A DNA stretch of 64,000 nt. It comes from Bacillota bacterium (GTDB lineage Bacteria > Bacillota > Clostridia > Lachnospirales > Lachnospiraceae). A program made the translations under genes and the position numbers. Below the pieces are notes generated by a model. That model was not told the origin of the DNA. It worked only from the letters and a program-made list of their open reading frames with translations, and searched no databases. This document shows positions 1-9,020 of the stretch, piece after piece. The stretch spans positions 124,001-188,000 of the forward strand of contig JAEZOB010000040.1 in assembly GCA_023414355.1 (NCBI GenBank). Reading direction: 5' to 3'. Every line of letters begins with the position of its first letter. The first letter of the stretch is position 1.

Positions 1-321
1 TATGCCAAGATTATCGCAATCGCTGATGTATACGATGCCATGACTTCGAATCGCCGTTATCGTGATGCAATATGCCCCTTTGATGTCGTGGATGAATTTG
101 AACGGGATGGCTTCTTAAAATATGATCCGGGATTTTTAATGACTTTCCTGGAGCGTATCGTCGAATCCTATATGCACAACTTAGTAAGACTAAGCGATGG
201 ACAGGAAGGAGAGGTTATTATGATCAATCGTCTTTCCCTTTCCAGACCGGTAATCCGTGTAGGAAGTGGTTATGTAGATCTCTCCCGCGAGCGTAAGATT
301 AAAATAAAAGAAATTATCTGA
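1..321 (+). CDS. HD-GYP domain protein, C-terminal end only (5' end outside window)
   Basis: The reading frame is open from base 1, so only the last 106 residues are present. The segment IAIADVYDAMTSNRRYR is the signature of the distal part of an HD-GYP domain, the family that hydrolyses cyclic di-GMP; the His/Asp metal ligands and the GYP motif themselves would lie upstream of the window. The tail after it is short and ends in basic residues. Family identity is clear from this segment, but whether the protein also carries a receiver, PAS or membrane sensor domain cannot be told. It converges on the leftward azlCD genes, with about 48 bases between stop codons and no obvious terminator hairpin. 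Confidence 0.85.
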   Translation, partial: YAKIIAIADVYDAMTSNRRYRDAICPFDVVDEFERDGFLKYDPGFLMTFLERIVESYMHNLVRLSDGQEGEVIMINRLSLSRPVIRVGSGYVDLSRERKIKIKEII

Positions 322-369
322 TGATTGTAAGCATACGAGAATAGATAATCAGAAGAGATATCAATATAT

Positions 370-711
370 CTATTGTGCAACAAACACAGTCTGTATCAGA
401 AACATATAAAGTAGAGCACCCGCTCCTATGCTGAGCAGGGTGTTCTTTTTCCATTTATGAAGAAGAACAATCACTACAATGCTGATCGCTTCCGGCAGAG
501 CATGAGGTGCTGTAGTCAGGCGGATATCCTTCAGGCAATAGACCACCAAAAGACCGATGATTGTGAACGGAAGGACATCTGCCAGATATTTTACATAGTT
601 CGGTATCTCCTTATTCTCAGGAAACAGAATAAAGGGTAGCGAGCGGGTAAGAATAGTACCCAAGGCTACTATGGCAAAGAATATAAGCAACTGAACGGTA
701 GTGTAATTCAT
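370..711 (-). CDS. azlD: AzlD-type branched-chain amino acid exporter small subunit
   Basis: A 113-residue, very hydrophobic protein with about four membrane segments and the motif TRSLPFILFP near the N-terminus, typical of AzlD. AzlD works with AzlC in the membrane to export branched-chain amino acids or analogues such as 4-azaleucine. I chose the ATG at 711, which overlaps the azlC stop codon (TGATG arrangement) and implies translational coupling; a TTG three bases earlier is also possible. An AGGAG lies just upstream inside the end of azlC. Substrate specificity is inferred from the family only. Confidence 0.88.
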   Translation of the reverse strand: MNYTTVQLLIFFAIVALGTILTRSLPFILFPENKEIPNYVKYLADVLPFTIIGLLVVYCLKDIRLTTAPHALPEAISIVVIVLLHKWKKNTLLSIGAGALLYMFLIQTVFVAQ

Positions 712-1406
712 CAAAGCTTACTCCTTTCCATCGATTTCTTTAGTAAAGTAACGAAGAATATGATACATACCATAGAGGGTATGATAAAATCCGAAGCACC
801 AAAAAGGATACGGCAAAGGATAGCGCTGGCGATGCCTATGATCGCAGGAAGGTGGTTCTTCGTGGATTCCCATTGATTGATTAGAATCACGACGAAAAGA
901 GCAGTAAGAACGAAATCGATGCCTTTTGTATTAATATGAAGTATGCTGCCAAGAATTCCGCCGAATAATGAGCCGGTAATCCAGTAAAACTGATCCAGGA
1001 AGGAGATAAAGAAATAGAACCATTTCTTCTCAACATGGTCAGGTACTTTTGCTGAACAGAGGATAGAGAAGCTTTCATCTGTTAGGGAAAAGATCAGATA
1101 AGGCTTCAGCCTGCCGATCCCACGGTATTGCTTCAACATAGAGATGCCATAGAACAGATGTCTTGCATTTACGGCAATGGTCATCAGAAAGGCGCCAACC
1201 GGATCGAAGCCAGCGGCTAACAGAGCAACTGCTACAAACTGCATGGATCCGGCATATATAAAAATACTGGCGACAGCAATCCAAAGCAGAGAAAATCCTT
1301 TACTGTTCATGAGAATACCATAAGCAGCTCCAAGTACGAGATATCCTGTTAATACAGGTATAGTATGTGGAAAAGCAGCCTTTAGGGCGGCTGTTTTTGT
1401 ATCCAT
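711..1406 (-). CDS. azlC: AzlC family branched-chain amino acid permease
   Basis: The 231-residue length and the N-terminal pattern FPHTIPVLTGYLVLGAAYG, followed by the MTIAVNARHLFYGISM region, are diagnostic of AzlC. It forms the large membrane subunit of the AzlCD amino acid exporter. An AAGGAG six bases before the ATG supports the start. It lies 20 bases downstream of an unknown gene (1427-1831) and overlaps azlD, so the three are probably one operon driven from the promoter near 1870-1898. Confidence 0.92.
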   Translation of the reverse strand: MDTKTAALKAAFPHTIPVLTGYLVLGAAYGILMNSKGFSLLWIAVASIFIYAGSMQFVAVALLAAGFDPVGAFLMTIAVNARHLFYGISMLKQYRGIGRLKPYLIFSLTDESFSILCSAKVPDHVEKKWFYFFISFLDQFYWITGSLFGGILGSILHINTKGIDFVLTALFVVILINQWESTKNHLPAIIGIASAILCRILFGASDFIIPSMVCIIFFVTLLKKSMERSKL

Positions 1407-1426
1407 AGGAGACTCCTTTAAATACG

Positions 1427-1831
1427 TTATCTAATTGTGCTACCGGCATAGACGGGGGAGAAATCCTCGGTATCCGCGCATACAAAACCGGAATATTTAT
1501 TGACAAGCTGTTCGAAATAGGGTGTAGCCTCCGGGATGTCGTCCCGGCATAAGTTGATGGAATAGATGGTCGAGATTCCTCGATTTTTTACGAATGCAGC
1601 ATCGGAGGGATCCTTGAAGGAAATGTCTACAGGTTCGAAATCGATTGAGTTTTGATTCGGAAGGATCAGTTCTAATACATCCATCTCAGCCCAGAGCTCA
1701 ATTGTCAGCCCATAGGTCCCTCCAAATAGTGAGGCGATATCCTTGGCGGTTATCTTATTGGGGGTCATAAAGAGCAGATCCATATATTGCTTCGTAAACT
1801 GTTTCGGAAGACCTTTCTTTTTACCTGACAT
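1427..1831 (-). CDS. Unrecognised 134-residue protein leading the azlCD operon
   Basis: I do not recognise this family. The protein is soluble, begins with a basic stretch (MSGKKKGLPKQF) and is otherwise mixed alpha/beta, with no signal peptide or membrane segment. Residues around DISFKDPSDAAFVKN and the acidic region near DTEDFSPVYAG have no motif I can name. AAAGGA seven bases before the ATG supports the start. Its position as first gene of the azlCD operon suggests a role linked to amino acid export or its control, but that is only context. Confidence 0.7.
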   Translation of the reverse strand: MSGKKKGLPKQFTKQYMDLLFMTPNKITAKDIASLFGGTYGLTIELWAEMDVLELILPNQNSIDFEPVDISFKDPSDAAFVKNRGISTIYSINLCRDDIPEATPYFEQLVNKYSGFVCADTEDFSPVYAGSTIR

Positions 1832-1869
1832 AGTGCTATCCTTTCTATAGGGAATTTTATGTTGGGTAC

Positions 1870-1898
1870 ATTATAATACAAGGTTAAGAAAATGGCAA
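1870..1898 (-). promoter_or_regulatory. Sigma-A type promoter for the azlCD operon
   Basis: On the minus strand TTGCCA (1893-1898) and TATAAT (1870-1875) are separated by 17 bases, about 40 bases ahead of the first start codon at 1831. The match to the housekeeping consensus is good. Confidence 0.7.
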
Positions 1899-2031
1899 TT
1901 CCTTTGAGAAAAAGCTGATTATGACAATTCTGCTATATAAAGACAACGAGGAATAAATCCAGGGTGAAAAGGCTGGCTATAGGTACTCCAAATGTCACAA
2001 GGATATGCTGACATCTGAAGAAACCTATGGA

Positions 2032-3327
2032 CTAGCCTTCGTTATTATCTATGAAATACGTTGTAATGTTATATTGTGAATTGATCAGTAGCCAGAGCTG
2101 CGGGTAATAATAAAGGATATTCCAAATAGCAATACCGGCCAGGTCATACTCATCTACGAGCCTTAGGATAGCTTGAAATGCTCTTGCATCTTCAAACCAG
2201 ACAAAGTGATCTATTCCAAAGGTATTATAATAGAAATACGGTATTTGGGCCAGGTCATCAAATTCAATGACAGCTCCCAATTGATTGGCTAAGGTCAGGG
2301 CTCCGCTGCTGGTCAGGGAGGTACCGATTGGTTCGCTTTCAATATAGGGGAGTTCCCAATCATATGCTACAGTATTTATGGTGATAAAGATTTTCTCCGG
2401 CGGGATCTGTGTCGTAACATACTCCAGTAGGCTTTTCAGAAAGCTATACATGGTTTGAGATACCTGAGAAAGGCTTGCACTCTGCCATAAGTACGTAATG
2501 AGGATCACTTTATTGGCTGCGTTACCCAAGGCAGCATAATAGGGATTATCGAGACCGGATCCGGGCTGATAGCCCATAGTCTGGGGTGTTAGGGTTACGA
2601 ATACTTCGTAGCCTTCCCGATTCAAACGACCGGTGACTGTTGTAACGAAAGTAATATACGCAGGCAAATCTTCCTGAAGTATGCTGTAAAATGCTAAATC
2701 CACACCCCGGAACCCTTTGTTCTTCAAAAGGATTAAGATGTTTTCTATCAGCTGAAGCTGAATATCTACATTGCTTAAGATGGCATGTGTAGTGGCGTAG
2801 CTTCCTACTCCCGGTTGCGACATGGCGGATACGAACATGATAGGTATCACATCGTATTCAGAAGCCAATTGAAGGATTCGGTCATCATTGATTTCTGTGA
2901 TAGTCCCGGTGGAGAAAACTCTGTAGTTCAGGCAGGTCAAATAGGTCAGATAGGGTAAGGCTTTCCGCAAGGTTTGTTCTGTTATGAAGGAAGAGGCATA
3001 CCCTAGAACCTGGATGCTTTTCTTTCTGGAATAACTCAACACTAACTCTTCACCGGGGGTTAATTTCGCTTCGTACTGTAACAGCTGAGGATTATCTCTG
3101 ATTAATTGCAGAGGACGAATTGCATTCGCGTCGGAGATGCTTTCTATGGTGTCTTGTTCCTTTACGAGGTAAGTGGATTCCGGCGGAGCAATCATGATAG
3201 CTTGCCCAATGTTTAAATTATAGTTTGGAGTCAGGCTGTTATCTGACTCGATTTTTTCTGACGAAACGCCGTACTGGCTTGCTATAGAGGAAATGGTATC
3301 ACCTGACTGGACAGTATGGATTATCAT
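2032..3327 (-). CDS. LysM plus glycoside hydrolase 18 family protein (YaaH/SleL-like)
   Basis: About 431 residues. The N-terminus carries two LysM-type repeats (IHTVQSGDTISSIASQYGV, then a diverged copy around TYLVKEQDTIESISD), which bind peptidoglycan. The rest resembles the GH18 catalytic fold of spore cortex-lytic or germination enzymes: strand RGVDLAFYSILQEDLPAY at the position of the DxxDxDxE motif and YYNTFGIDHFVWFEDARAF near the end. The catalytic motif reads GVDLAFYSI, without the usual glutamate, so activity on cortex peptidoglycan is uncertain. I chose the ATG at 3327 because a GGAGG sits five bases upstream; the longer frame to 3447 lacks such a site. No signal peptide is visible, as in other spore-coat enzymes of this type. 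Confidence 0.82.
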   Translation of the reverse strand: MIIHTVQSGDTISSIASQYGVSSEKIESDNSLTPNYNLNIGQAIMIAPPESTYLVKEQDTIESISDANAIRPLQLIRDNPQLLQYEAKLTPGEELVLSYSRKKSIQVLGYASSFITEQTLRKALPYLTYLTCLNYRVFSTGTITEINDDRILQLASEYDVIPIMFVSAMSQPGVGSYATTHAILSNVDIQLQLIENILILLKNKGFRGVDLAFYSILQEDLPAYITFVTTVTGRLNREGYEVFVTLTPQTMGYQPGSGLDNPYYAALGNAANKVILITYLWQSASLSQVSQTMYSFLKSLLEYVTTQIPPEKIFITINTVAYDWELPYIESEPIGTSLTSSGALTLANQLGAVIEFDDLAQIPYFYYNTFGIDHFVWFEDARAFQAILRLVDEYDLAGIAIWNILYYYPQLWLLINSQYNITTYFIDNNEG

Positions 3328-3603
3328 AATGGCCTCCAATAATTGATGATATATTATATGCTGCTCAGCCGTGAAAGCAATTAGTAGTACACAGCTACTG
3401 GAAACCCATTGAAATTCAATTTTTCTGCTTGCATAATAATGAGCCATATGTTATATTTGATATAGAACAGACAATAAACAAAAAAATACTGGACTGTTAA
3501 TTTGAGCGGTTTCAATGCTGCCAAAACGGCTGTCCCATATTGAAGAAGTGTAAGAAAGGAGAGTATGATTTACCAAAGGAGTAAATGATACAAGGGAAAA
3601 CAT

Positions 3604-6195
3604 ATGAACATTAATAAGTTTACTCAGAATTCGATACAGGCAGTCGAAGATTGTCAGAAACTGGCCTATGAATACGGTCATCAGGAGATTACTGTAGAAC
3701 ATTTGCTTTATTCGCTGCTTCATCTGGAAGATAGTTTGATTACGAAGCTTCTGGAGAAGATGGAGATCAACACAGAAGTATTCCTTGCGCAGGTGAAGGG
3801 ATTACTGAATAAACGTCCTAAAGTTTCAGGGGGACAGATCTATATCAGCAACGACTTAAATAAGATTCTCATTTATGCCGAGAATGAAGCGAAGCAGATG
3901 GGAGATTCCTATGTATCGGTGGAGCATTTGTTCTTAAGCATGCTAAGGCAGCCAAATCAGGAGGTAAAGGCCTTGTTTGGTGAGTTTCGTATCAACAGAG
4001 AGGATTTTCTAAAGGCATTACAGACCGTAAGAGGCAATCAGAAGGTAACATCGGACAATCCGGAAGCTACCTATGATACCCTTCTGAAATATGGCTATGA
4101 TTTGGTTGCAAGGGCAAAGGAGCAGAAGCTTGATCCGGTGATTGGCAGGGATGCAGAGATACGGAATGTGATCCGAATCCTTTCCAGAAAGACAAAAAAC
4201 AATCCTGTGCTGATCGGCGAACCCGGTGTCGGCAAGACTGCTGTAGTAGAGGGTCTGGCCCAGAGAATAGTCAGGGGAGATGTACCGGGGTCCCTGCAAG
4301 ATAAAAAGCTGTTTGCCCTTGATATGGGTTCGTTGGTTGCCGGTGCAAAATACCGCGGTGAATTTGAAGAACGGCTAAAGGCAGTTTTGGAGGAAGTGAA
4401 GAAAAGTGAAGGGCAGATCATCCTCTTCATCGATGAACTGCATACCATCGTCGGTGCCGGAAAGACTGAGGGTGCTATGGATGCCGGCAATATGCTGAAA
4501 CCAATGCTGGCAAGAGGAGAGCTACACTGTATCGGTGCGACCACACTAAACGAATACCGCCAGTATATTGAGAAGGATGCTGCCTTAGAACGAAGATTCC
4601 AGCCTGTCATGGTAGAGGAGCCGACAATAGAGGATACCATCTCCATTTTAAGGGGGCTGAAGGAACGTTATGAGGTATTCCACGGAGTGAAGATAACCGA
4701 TGGAGCCCTGGTCAGCGCAGCCACATTGTCAGACCGCTATATCTCAGAGCGCTTTCTGCCTGACAAAGCGATCGATTTGGTGGATGAGGCTTGTGCCTTG
4801 ATTAAGACCGAGCTTGATTCAATGCCGACAGAACTGGATGATATGCAGAGAAGAATCATGCAAATGGAGATAGAAGAGGCGGCATTAAAGAAGGAAAGCG
4901 ATCGGTTAAGTGCGGAACGCCTTTTAGAACTACAGCGGGAGCTGGCTGAGCTTCGCGACAGCTTTGCCATCCAAAAGGCTAGGTGGGATAATGAGAAGTC
5001 TTCCATGGAAAAAGTTCATAAGCTCAGAGAAGCGCTCGAGGAATTAAACAATGAAATTGAAGTGGCAGAAAGAGGCTATGATTTAAACAAGGCCGCTGAG
5101 TTAAAATACGGAAGGCTACCGGAGCTCTTAAAGCAACTGTCGCAGGAGGAAGAACGACTGAAGAAGGAAGAGAACATGCTTGTTCATGAGAATGTCAGCG
5201 AGGAGGAGATAGCAAAAATTGTATCTCGATGGACCGGTATTCCAATCACCAAGCTGACCGAAGGAGAACGGAATAAGACGTTGCAGCTAAGTGCTGAGCT
5301 TCATAAACGGGTGGTCGGTCAGGACGAAGGTGTAGATAAGGTGTCTGATGCTATTCTGCGGTCCAAAGCAGGTATCAAGGATCCTAAAAAGCCAATTGGT
5401 TCCTTCTTGTTTTTAGGACCTACCGGTGTAGGAAAGACAGAACTGGCGAAAGCTCTGGCCGAAAGTCTGTTTGACAATGAACATAACCTGGTACGAATCG
5501 ATATGAGTGAGTATATGGAGAAGCATTCTGTGGCTAGGTTGATTGGTGCGCCTCCCGGATATATCGGTTATGAAGAGGGTGGACAGCTGACAGAAGCCGT
5601 GAGACGGAAGCCTTATGCAGTCATTCTGTTCGATGAAGTAGAGAAGGCTCACCCGGATGTGTTTAATGTGTTACTTCAGGTGCTGGACGATGGACGCATT
5701 ACAGATTCCCAGGGACGAACCGTGGATTTCAAGAACACGATCCTCATCCTTACCTCTAATATAGGTTCCAGATATTTGCTGGAGGGAATCGATGAATGTG
5801 GAGAAATCACAGAAAGCTGTGAGGAGATGGTCATGGGTGAGCTGCAGGCTTCCTTCCGTCCGGAGTTCTTAAACCGTCTGGATGAGATTATCCTCTTTAA
5901 ACCGCTGACGAAGGAGAATATCGACAGGATTATAGATCTGATGCTCGCTGATCTGAACCAGAGACTGATCGATAAAGAAATTACTGTTAGTCTGACGGAG
6001 GGAGCTAGGACCTTCATTGTAGAGCGAAGCTATGATCCCGCCTACGGTGCCAGACCGCTGAAGCGTTTCCTTCAGAAGAATGTGGAGACCTTAAGTGCCA
6101 GATTAATTCTAAGTGATCAGGTAAAGTCAGAGGACATTATCCTGATTGATGAAGTAAATAATGAGCTGATCGCGAGCATTCAAAGCCCGGCATAA
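3604..6195 (+). CDS. clpB: ATP-dependent disaggregase ClpB
   Basis: At 863 residues this is normal ClpB length. The order is Clp N-domain (about 1-145), first AAA+ module with Walker A GEPGVGKT near residue 205 and Walker B IILFIDE, the coiled-coil middle domain (about 400-525) that distinguishes ClpB from ClpA/ClpC, then the second AAA+ module with GPTGVGKTELAKA near residue 606 and ILFDEVEKAHPDVF. It resolubilises protein aggregates with DnaK. I see no CIRCE element or CtsR box in the 150 bases upstream. It appears to be transcribed alone and is followed by a terminator-like inverted repeat. Confidence 0.97.
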   Translation: MNINKFTQNSIQAVEDCQKLAYEYGHQEITVEHLLYSLLHLEDSLITKLLEKMEINTEVFLAQVKGLLNKRPKVSGGQIYISNDLNKILIYAENEAKQMGDSYVSVEHLFLSMLRQPNQEVKALFGEFRINREDFLKALQTVRGNQKVTSDNPEATYDTLLKYGYDLVARAKEQKLDPVIGRDAEIRNVIRILSRKTKNNPVLIGEPGVGKTAVVEGLAQRIVRGDVPGSLQDKKLFALDMGSLVAGAKYRGEFEERLKAVLEEVKKSEGQIILFIDELHTIVGAGKTEGAMDAGNMLKPMLARGELHCIGATTLNEYRQYIEKDAALERRFQPVMVEEPTIEDTISILRGLKERYEVFHGVKITDGALVSAATLSDRYISERFLPDKAIDLVDEACALIKTELDSMPTELDDMQRRIMQMEIEEAALKKESDRLSAERLLELQRELAELRDSFAIQKARWDNEKSSMEKVHKLREALEELNNEIEVAERGYDLNKAAELKYGRLPELLKQLSQEEERLKKEENMLVHENVSEEEIAKIVSRWTGIPITKLTEGERNKTLQLSAELHKRVVGQDEGVDKVSDAILRSKAGIKDPKKPIGSFLFLGPTGVGKTELAKALAESLFDNEHNLVRIDMSEYMEKHSVARLIGAPPGYIGYEEGGQLTEAVRRKPYAVILFDEVEKAHPDVFNVLLQVLDDGRITDSQGRTVDFKNTILILTSNIGSRYLLEGIDECGEITESCEEMVMGELQASFRPEFLNRLDEIILFKPLTKENIDRIIDLMLADLNQRLIDKEITVSLTEGARTFIVERSYDPAYGARPLKRFLQKNVETLSARLILSDQVKSEDIILIDEVNNELIASIQSPA

Positions 6196-6227
6196 ATAAA
6201 GAGCCTACGGCATGGCTTGGATCATAG

Positions 6228-6326
6228 TGAGAGAGATCTCTGCCCGATGAAGTGAACTCAAATTGTTGGATAATAAGCTGACATGGAGAGTGAACTTTTC
6301 CGAGCAGGGATCGCTCTCTTATTTTG
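6228..6326 (+). terminator. Large imperfect inverted repeat after clpB, possible terminator
   Basis: A roughly 20-base arm (GTGAGAGAGATCTCTGCCCG) pairs imperfectly with a downstream arm ending GATCGCTCTCTT, followed by a T-rich stretch (TTATTTTG). The loop of about 50 bases is long for an intrinsic terminator, so the assignment is tentative. Confidence 0.4.
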
Positions 6327-6329
6327 CTG

Positions 6330-6380
6330 TTGACAATCTATCCTGTTCGTGTTATTTTGAATTAGAACTGAACGTTCGGT
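6330..6380 (+). promoter_or_regulatory. Promoter and palindromic operator of the first tetR gene
   Basis: TTGACA (6330-6335) and TATTTT (6353-6358) are 17 bases apart. Nine bases past the -10 lies the dyad ACTGAACGTTCGGT (6367-6380), centred on AACGTT with one mismatched pair. This is the usual place for an autoregulatory TetR-family operator, next to the gene at 6400. Confidence 0.65.
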
Positions 6381-6399
6381 ACTAATTTGGAGGAAGACT

Positions 6400-6993
6400 A
6401 TGGGTTATACAATGAATGCGAAAGAGCGCATATTACAGGCAGCCGTGAAAGTGTTTGCCGACAAGAGCTTTGAGGGCTCAAGAATTGAGGAGATAGCAAA
6501 AGAAGCGCAGGTTACGAAGTCTCTGATTTACTATCATTTTAAAAGCAAGGAAGATATCTTTCAGGTGTTGGTAGACAATTTTATAGAAGAGTATCTATAT
6601 CTGATCTCCGGAGCAATCGATGAAACGCATCAGGAAAAGGCAGAGGCTGTGGGAAATCGAATGAAAACGGTATATTATGAGTTCGGACAAAGGAATGCCG
6701 ATTTGGTTCGGGTAATATTAATCGATTCTCTAAAGAAGACCAAGGAGAAACCGGTACTGTTTCGGATTGTAGAGGCGATGACCGCAAAAGAAGCAGAAGT
6801 CAAGGGTGCAGGGTATCCGCTTCAGGAAAGAAGAATTGCTGAGTTTTTTACCAGTTTTATGCCTAATTATGCGTATCTATGCTTCGCCGATTCCTGGATT
6901 AAGTATTTTGATATGAGCCGGGGTGAGTTTGATGAGCTCTATCTGAAGGTATTAGAGGCAACCCATGGAGCATATCACAGAGATCATGAATAA
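6400..6993 (+). CDS. TetR/AcrR family transcriptional regulator (first of two paralogues)
   Basis: A 197-residue repressor. The N-terminal helix-turn-helix reads RIEEIAKEAQVTKSLIYYHF, characteristic of the family; the C-terminal ligand domain is variable and ends ATHGAYHRDHE. GGAGG lies six bases before the ATG. A palindrome between its promoter and start suggests autorepression. The C-terminus resembles the TetR at 56546 (both have a FFT..PNYAYLCF/VGYICY-like core and an ETHG/ATHG tail), so the two are probably paralogues. The next gene, a metallo-beta-lactamase-fold hydrolase 15 bases downstream, is its likely target and operon partner. Ligand unknown. Confidence 0.92.
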   Translation: MGYTMNAKERILQAAVKVFADKSFEGSRIEEIAKEAQVTKSLIYYHFKSKEDIFQVLVDNFIEEYLYLISGAIDETHQEKAEAVGNRMKTVYYEFGQRNADLVRVILIDSLKKTKEKPVLFRIVEAMTAKEAEVKGAGYPLQERRIAEFFTSFMPNYAYLCFADSWIKYFDMSRGEFDELYLKVLEATHGAYHRDHE

Positions 6994-7008
6994 GAAAGGG
7001 AGGGTATG

Positions 7009-7725
7009 ATGGCACAGGAGATTATCAGAATTGATTTAGGAGGCGTAAATTGCTATCTCATAAGGGCAGGAGAGAGTTTCCTTCTGGTTGATACTGGAGG
7101 GCATCTTACGATGGATAAGGAGTATTCAGACCGCTATACGGAGTTGAAGGCAGCATTAACAAAGGAAGGCTGCACAGAAGAGAGCTTAAGGGCTGTTATA
7201 CTTACCCATGGAGACAGTGATCACACAGCAAATGTTGTTAAATTAAAAAATGATTTTCATCCGTTGATCGCGATGCACGAGAAGGATTTGGAACTGGTAC
7301 AGCAACCAACTTTGGATAAAGTCATGGAGAATAGCAGGTTTAGTTCTCCGGTGAATCGCCTTCTCTTCTTCCTGTTTCAAAAAATGCTTAACAAAAAAGC
7401 AGCGCAGGTTTTACATGATTTTGAGGCTTTTACACCGGATGTCTTTCTCTCGGAAGAGGAAGATTTATCCAGATTCGGAGTCGATGCCAAAATCCTGCAC
7501 TTACCCGGGCATACTGCAGGTTCTATCGGGATATTAACCGCAGAGGGAGAACTGATCTGCGGAGATATCTTTGCAAATATGAAGAAGCCGTTGCCGTCCC
7601 CGAATGCTTTGGATTTTCAGCAAATGAACCGTAGCATAAACAGTTTGAAGGGTAGAGGTATCAAAAAGATTTATCCCGGGCATGGAGAACCCTTTGAAAC
7701 AGTCAGGTTGAAGAGCTTCGCATAA
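7009..7725 (+). CDS. Metallo-beta-lactamase-fold hydrolase
   Basis: About 238 residues. The metal-binding signature appears as LTHGDSDHTAN, then LHLPGHTAGSIGI, then ICGDIFAN and a final YPGHGEPF, matching the five MBL motifs, with Asp in place of the second His of HxHxDH, a variant known in several MBL subfamilies. It probably hydrolyses a thioester, lactone or glyoxalase-II-like substrate. GGGAGG precedes two adjacent ATGs (7006 and 7009); the second has better spacing. It follows tetR by only 15 bases and probably shares its promoter. Substrate unknown. Confidence 0.88.
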   Translation: MAQEIIRIDLGGVNCYLIRAGESFLLVDTGGHLTMDKEYSDRYTELKAALTKEGCTEESLRAVILTHGDSDHTANVVKLKNDFHPLIAMHEKDLELVQQPTLDKVMENSRFSSPVNRLLFFLFQKMLNKKAAQVLHDFEAFTPDVFLSEEEDLSRFGVDAKILHLPGHTAGSIGILTAEGELICGDIFANMKKPLPSPNALDFQQMNRSINSLKGRGIKKIYPGHGEPFETVRLKSFA

Positions 7726-7803
7726 TATTCACTGCCGGTGGCCTGCATCTTTTTACGGTACGAGTCATAGAATCCTATGAGATAATAAGCTTTGGAGGCT
7801 TAT

Positions 7804-8220
7804 ATGAAGAGGCATAGAATGATAATTCTGCTTCTTACGATAGTGCTGTCAGCATTAGGATTAGCAGGTTGCAAACAGCAGAACACGGACGTCAAGAAAA
7901 TCAAGGATCTTGATTTTACTGTAGTGGAGGATGTGGACCTGCCGGGAGAACTCAAAGAAATCATTGATGAGAAGAAGGAGGAGCCGTTTAAGCTATCATA
8001 TTCCAATAAAGATAATCTTTATATCGTGGTAGGCTATGGTAAACAGGATAGCGGAGGCTACAGCATATCGGTGGATCAATTATATCTCACCAGCAATGCG
8101 ATCTATATTGATACAAATCTGATTGGGCCCTCCCAGAACGATGCGGTAACACAGGGGGTTACCTACCCCTATGTGGTGGTGAAGCTGGAGTTCAGAGAAG
8201 AACCGATTGTATTCGAATGA
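7804..8220 (+). CDS. PrcB-like lipoprotein
   Basis: A 138-residue secreted protein with a lipobox-type signal (SALGLAGCKQQ), so it should be lipid-anchored outside the membrane. The C-terminal half, with GGYSISVDQLYL and GVTYPYVVVKL, matches the PrcB_C fold first named for a subunit of the Treponema PrtP protease complex and common in Clostridia as a stand-alone lipoprotein. The ATG at 7804 has GGAGG five to six bases upstream. Function is not established. No protease partner is adjacent. Confidence 0.75.
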   Translation: MKRHRMIILLLTIVLSALGLAGCKQQNTDVKKIKDLDFTVVEDVDLPGELKEIIDEKKEEPFKLSYSNKDNLYIVVGYGKQDSGGYSISVDQLYLTSNAIYIDTNLIGPSQNDAVTQGVTYPYVVVKLEFREEPIVFE

Positions 8221-8666
8221 GTAAGATACTGCTTAAGAAAAGCTCAAAGAAAGCGTAAGAGTTTTGTAAGAATATTGGTTAAAAATAACAATATTTTGTT
8301 GGAGCCAGCAAGAGAAACATCAATATATTGTGGTTTGGAAAATACGGTAAAGTGTCGGTTTTTCGATCAAATAATGGACATTTTTTGTGCTAAATTCCTA
8401 TATTTGGATAGGCTAAATGTACTAGCATCGTAAAATTATTCCATAAAAGTTACTAAAAATTTGAACGTTTCATGTGCAAATTTATGTGTACAACTCACAC
8501 TGCCAACCCTGAATTGTCTGAAAATTCATTGACGTTACCCCCATTTTTGTGGTATACTGCATGCGAAGCATGTAGTTTGTTACGGAATTATTTTAGAAGA
8601 ATGTGTACGGAACCAGTAGGGGTAATTCCTTCTAAGGTGAGAGGAAGCATTGGTGAGGAGAGAATA
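8221..8666 (+). promoter_or_regulatory. 446-base gap before veg with a strong promoter at 8529-8558
   Basis: The gap holds no convincing ORF. TTGACG (8529-8534) and TATACT (8553-8558) are 18 bases apart, and the transcript would have a leader of about 100 bases before veg. The upstream part is AT-rich with no motif I recognise. The veg promoter of Bacillus subtilis is known to be very strong, which agrees with the near-consensus elements here. Confidence 0.65.
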
Positions 8667-8912
8667 ATGATGAAGCAATTAGATGTGAATTGTGTAAGAA
8701 ATGCTGTAATGCACCAGACAGGTAAGAAGGTAAAAATTCGTATTAACCGGGGAAGGCATAAAGTAGATATTACAGAAGGTATTATTTCCGAAACTTATCC
8801 AAGCATTTTTCTCATTAAGATTCAGGAGAACAAGGATATGCCTGTCCGAACAGTATCCTACAGTTACACCGACATACTTACGAAAGACGTGGAGTTAATT
8901 CTTTGCAGCTAG
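8667..8912 (+). CDS. veg: Veg family protein
   Basis: An 81-residue protein whose centre (RINRGRHKVDITEGIISETYPS) and end (VSYSYTDILTKDVEL) match Veg, a small conserved Firmicutes protein with an SH3-like barrel. In B. subtilis Veg is abundant and has been tied to biofilm control and spore germination. Tandem ATGs at 8667 and 8670 follow GAGGAG; the frame extends upstream, but family length and the ribosome-binding site place the start here. A strong promoter and a downstream terminator make it monocistronic. Confidence 0.93.
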   Translation: MMKQLDVNCVRNAVMHQTGKKVKIRINRGRHKVDITEGIISETYPSIFLIKIQENKDMPVRTVSYSYTDILTKDVELILCS

Positions 8913-8931
8913 ATAACAGAATAGATGAAAC

Positions 8932-8980
8932 AAATACCCTGTAGACAGACACGATTGTGTTCACTCTACAGGGTATTTTT
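8932..8980 (+). terminator. Intrinsic terminator of veg
   Basis: AAATACCCTGTAG (from 8932) pairs with CTACAGGGTATTT (8966-8978), followed by further T residues. Confidence 0.85.
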
Positions 8981-9020
8981 GTGGGGTAATGTATATACAA
9001 AGGTTTACTGGATAACTAGG

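Noticed and set aside
2032..3447. Longer LysM-GH18 frame starting at 3447
   Set aside because: The added 40 residues do not look like family sequence, and a GGAGG five bases before the ATG at 3327 is a far better start.
3448..3603. CIRCE or CtsR box before clpB
   Set aside because: No TTAGCACTC/GAGTGCTAA or GGTCAAA repeat was found.
8472..8912. Longer frame for veg starting at 8472
   Set aside because: The strong promoter at 8529-8558 lies inside the extension, and Veg proteins are about 80 residues long.
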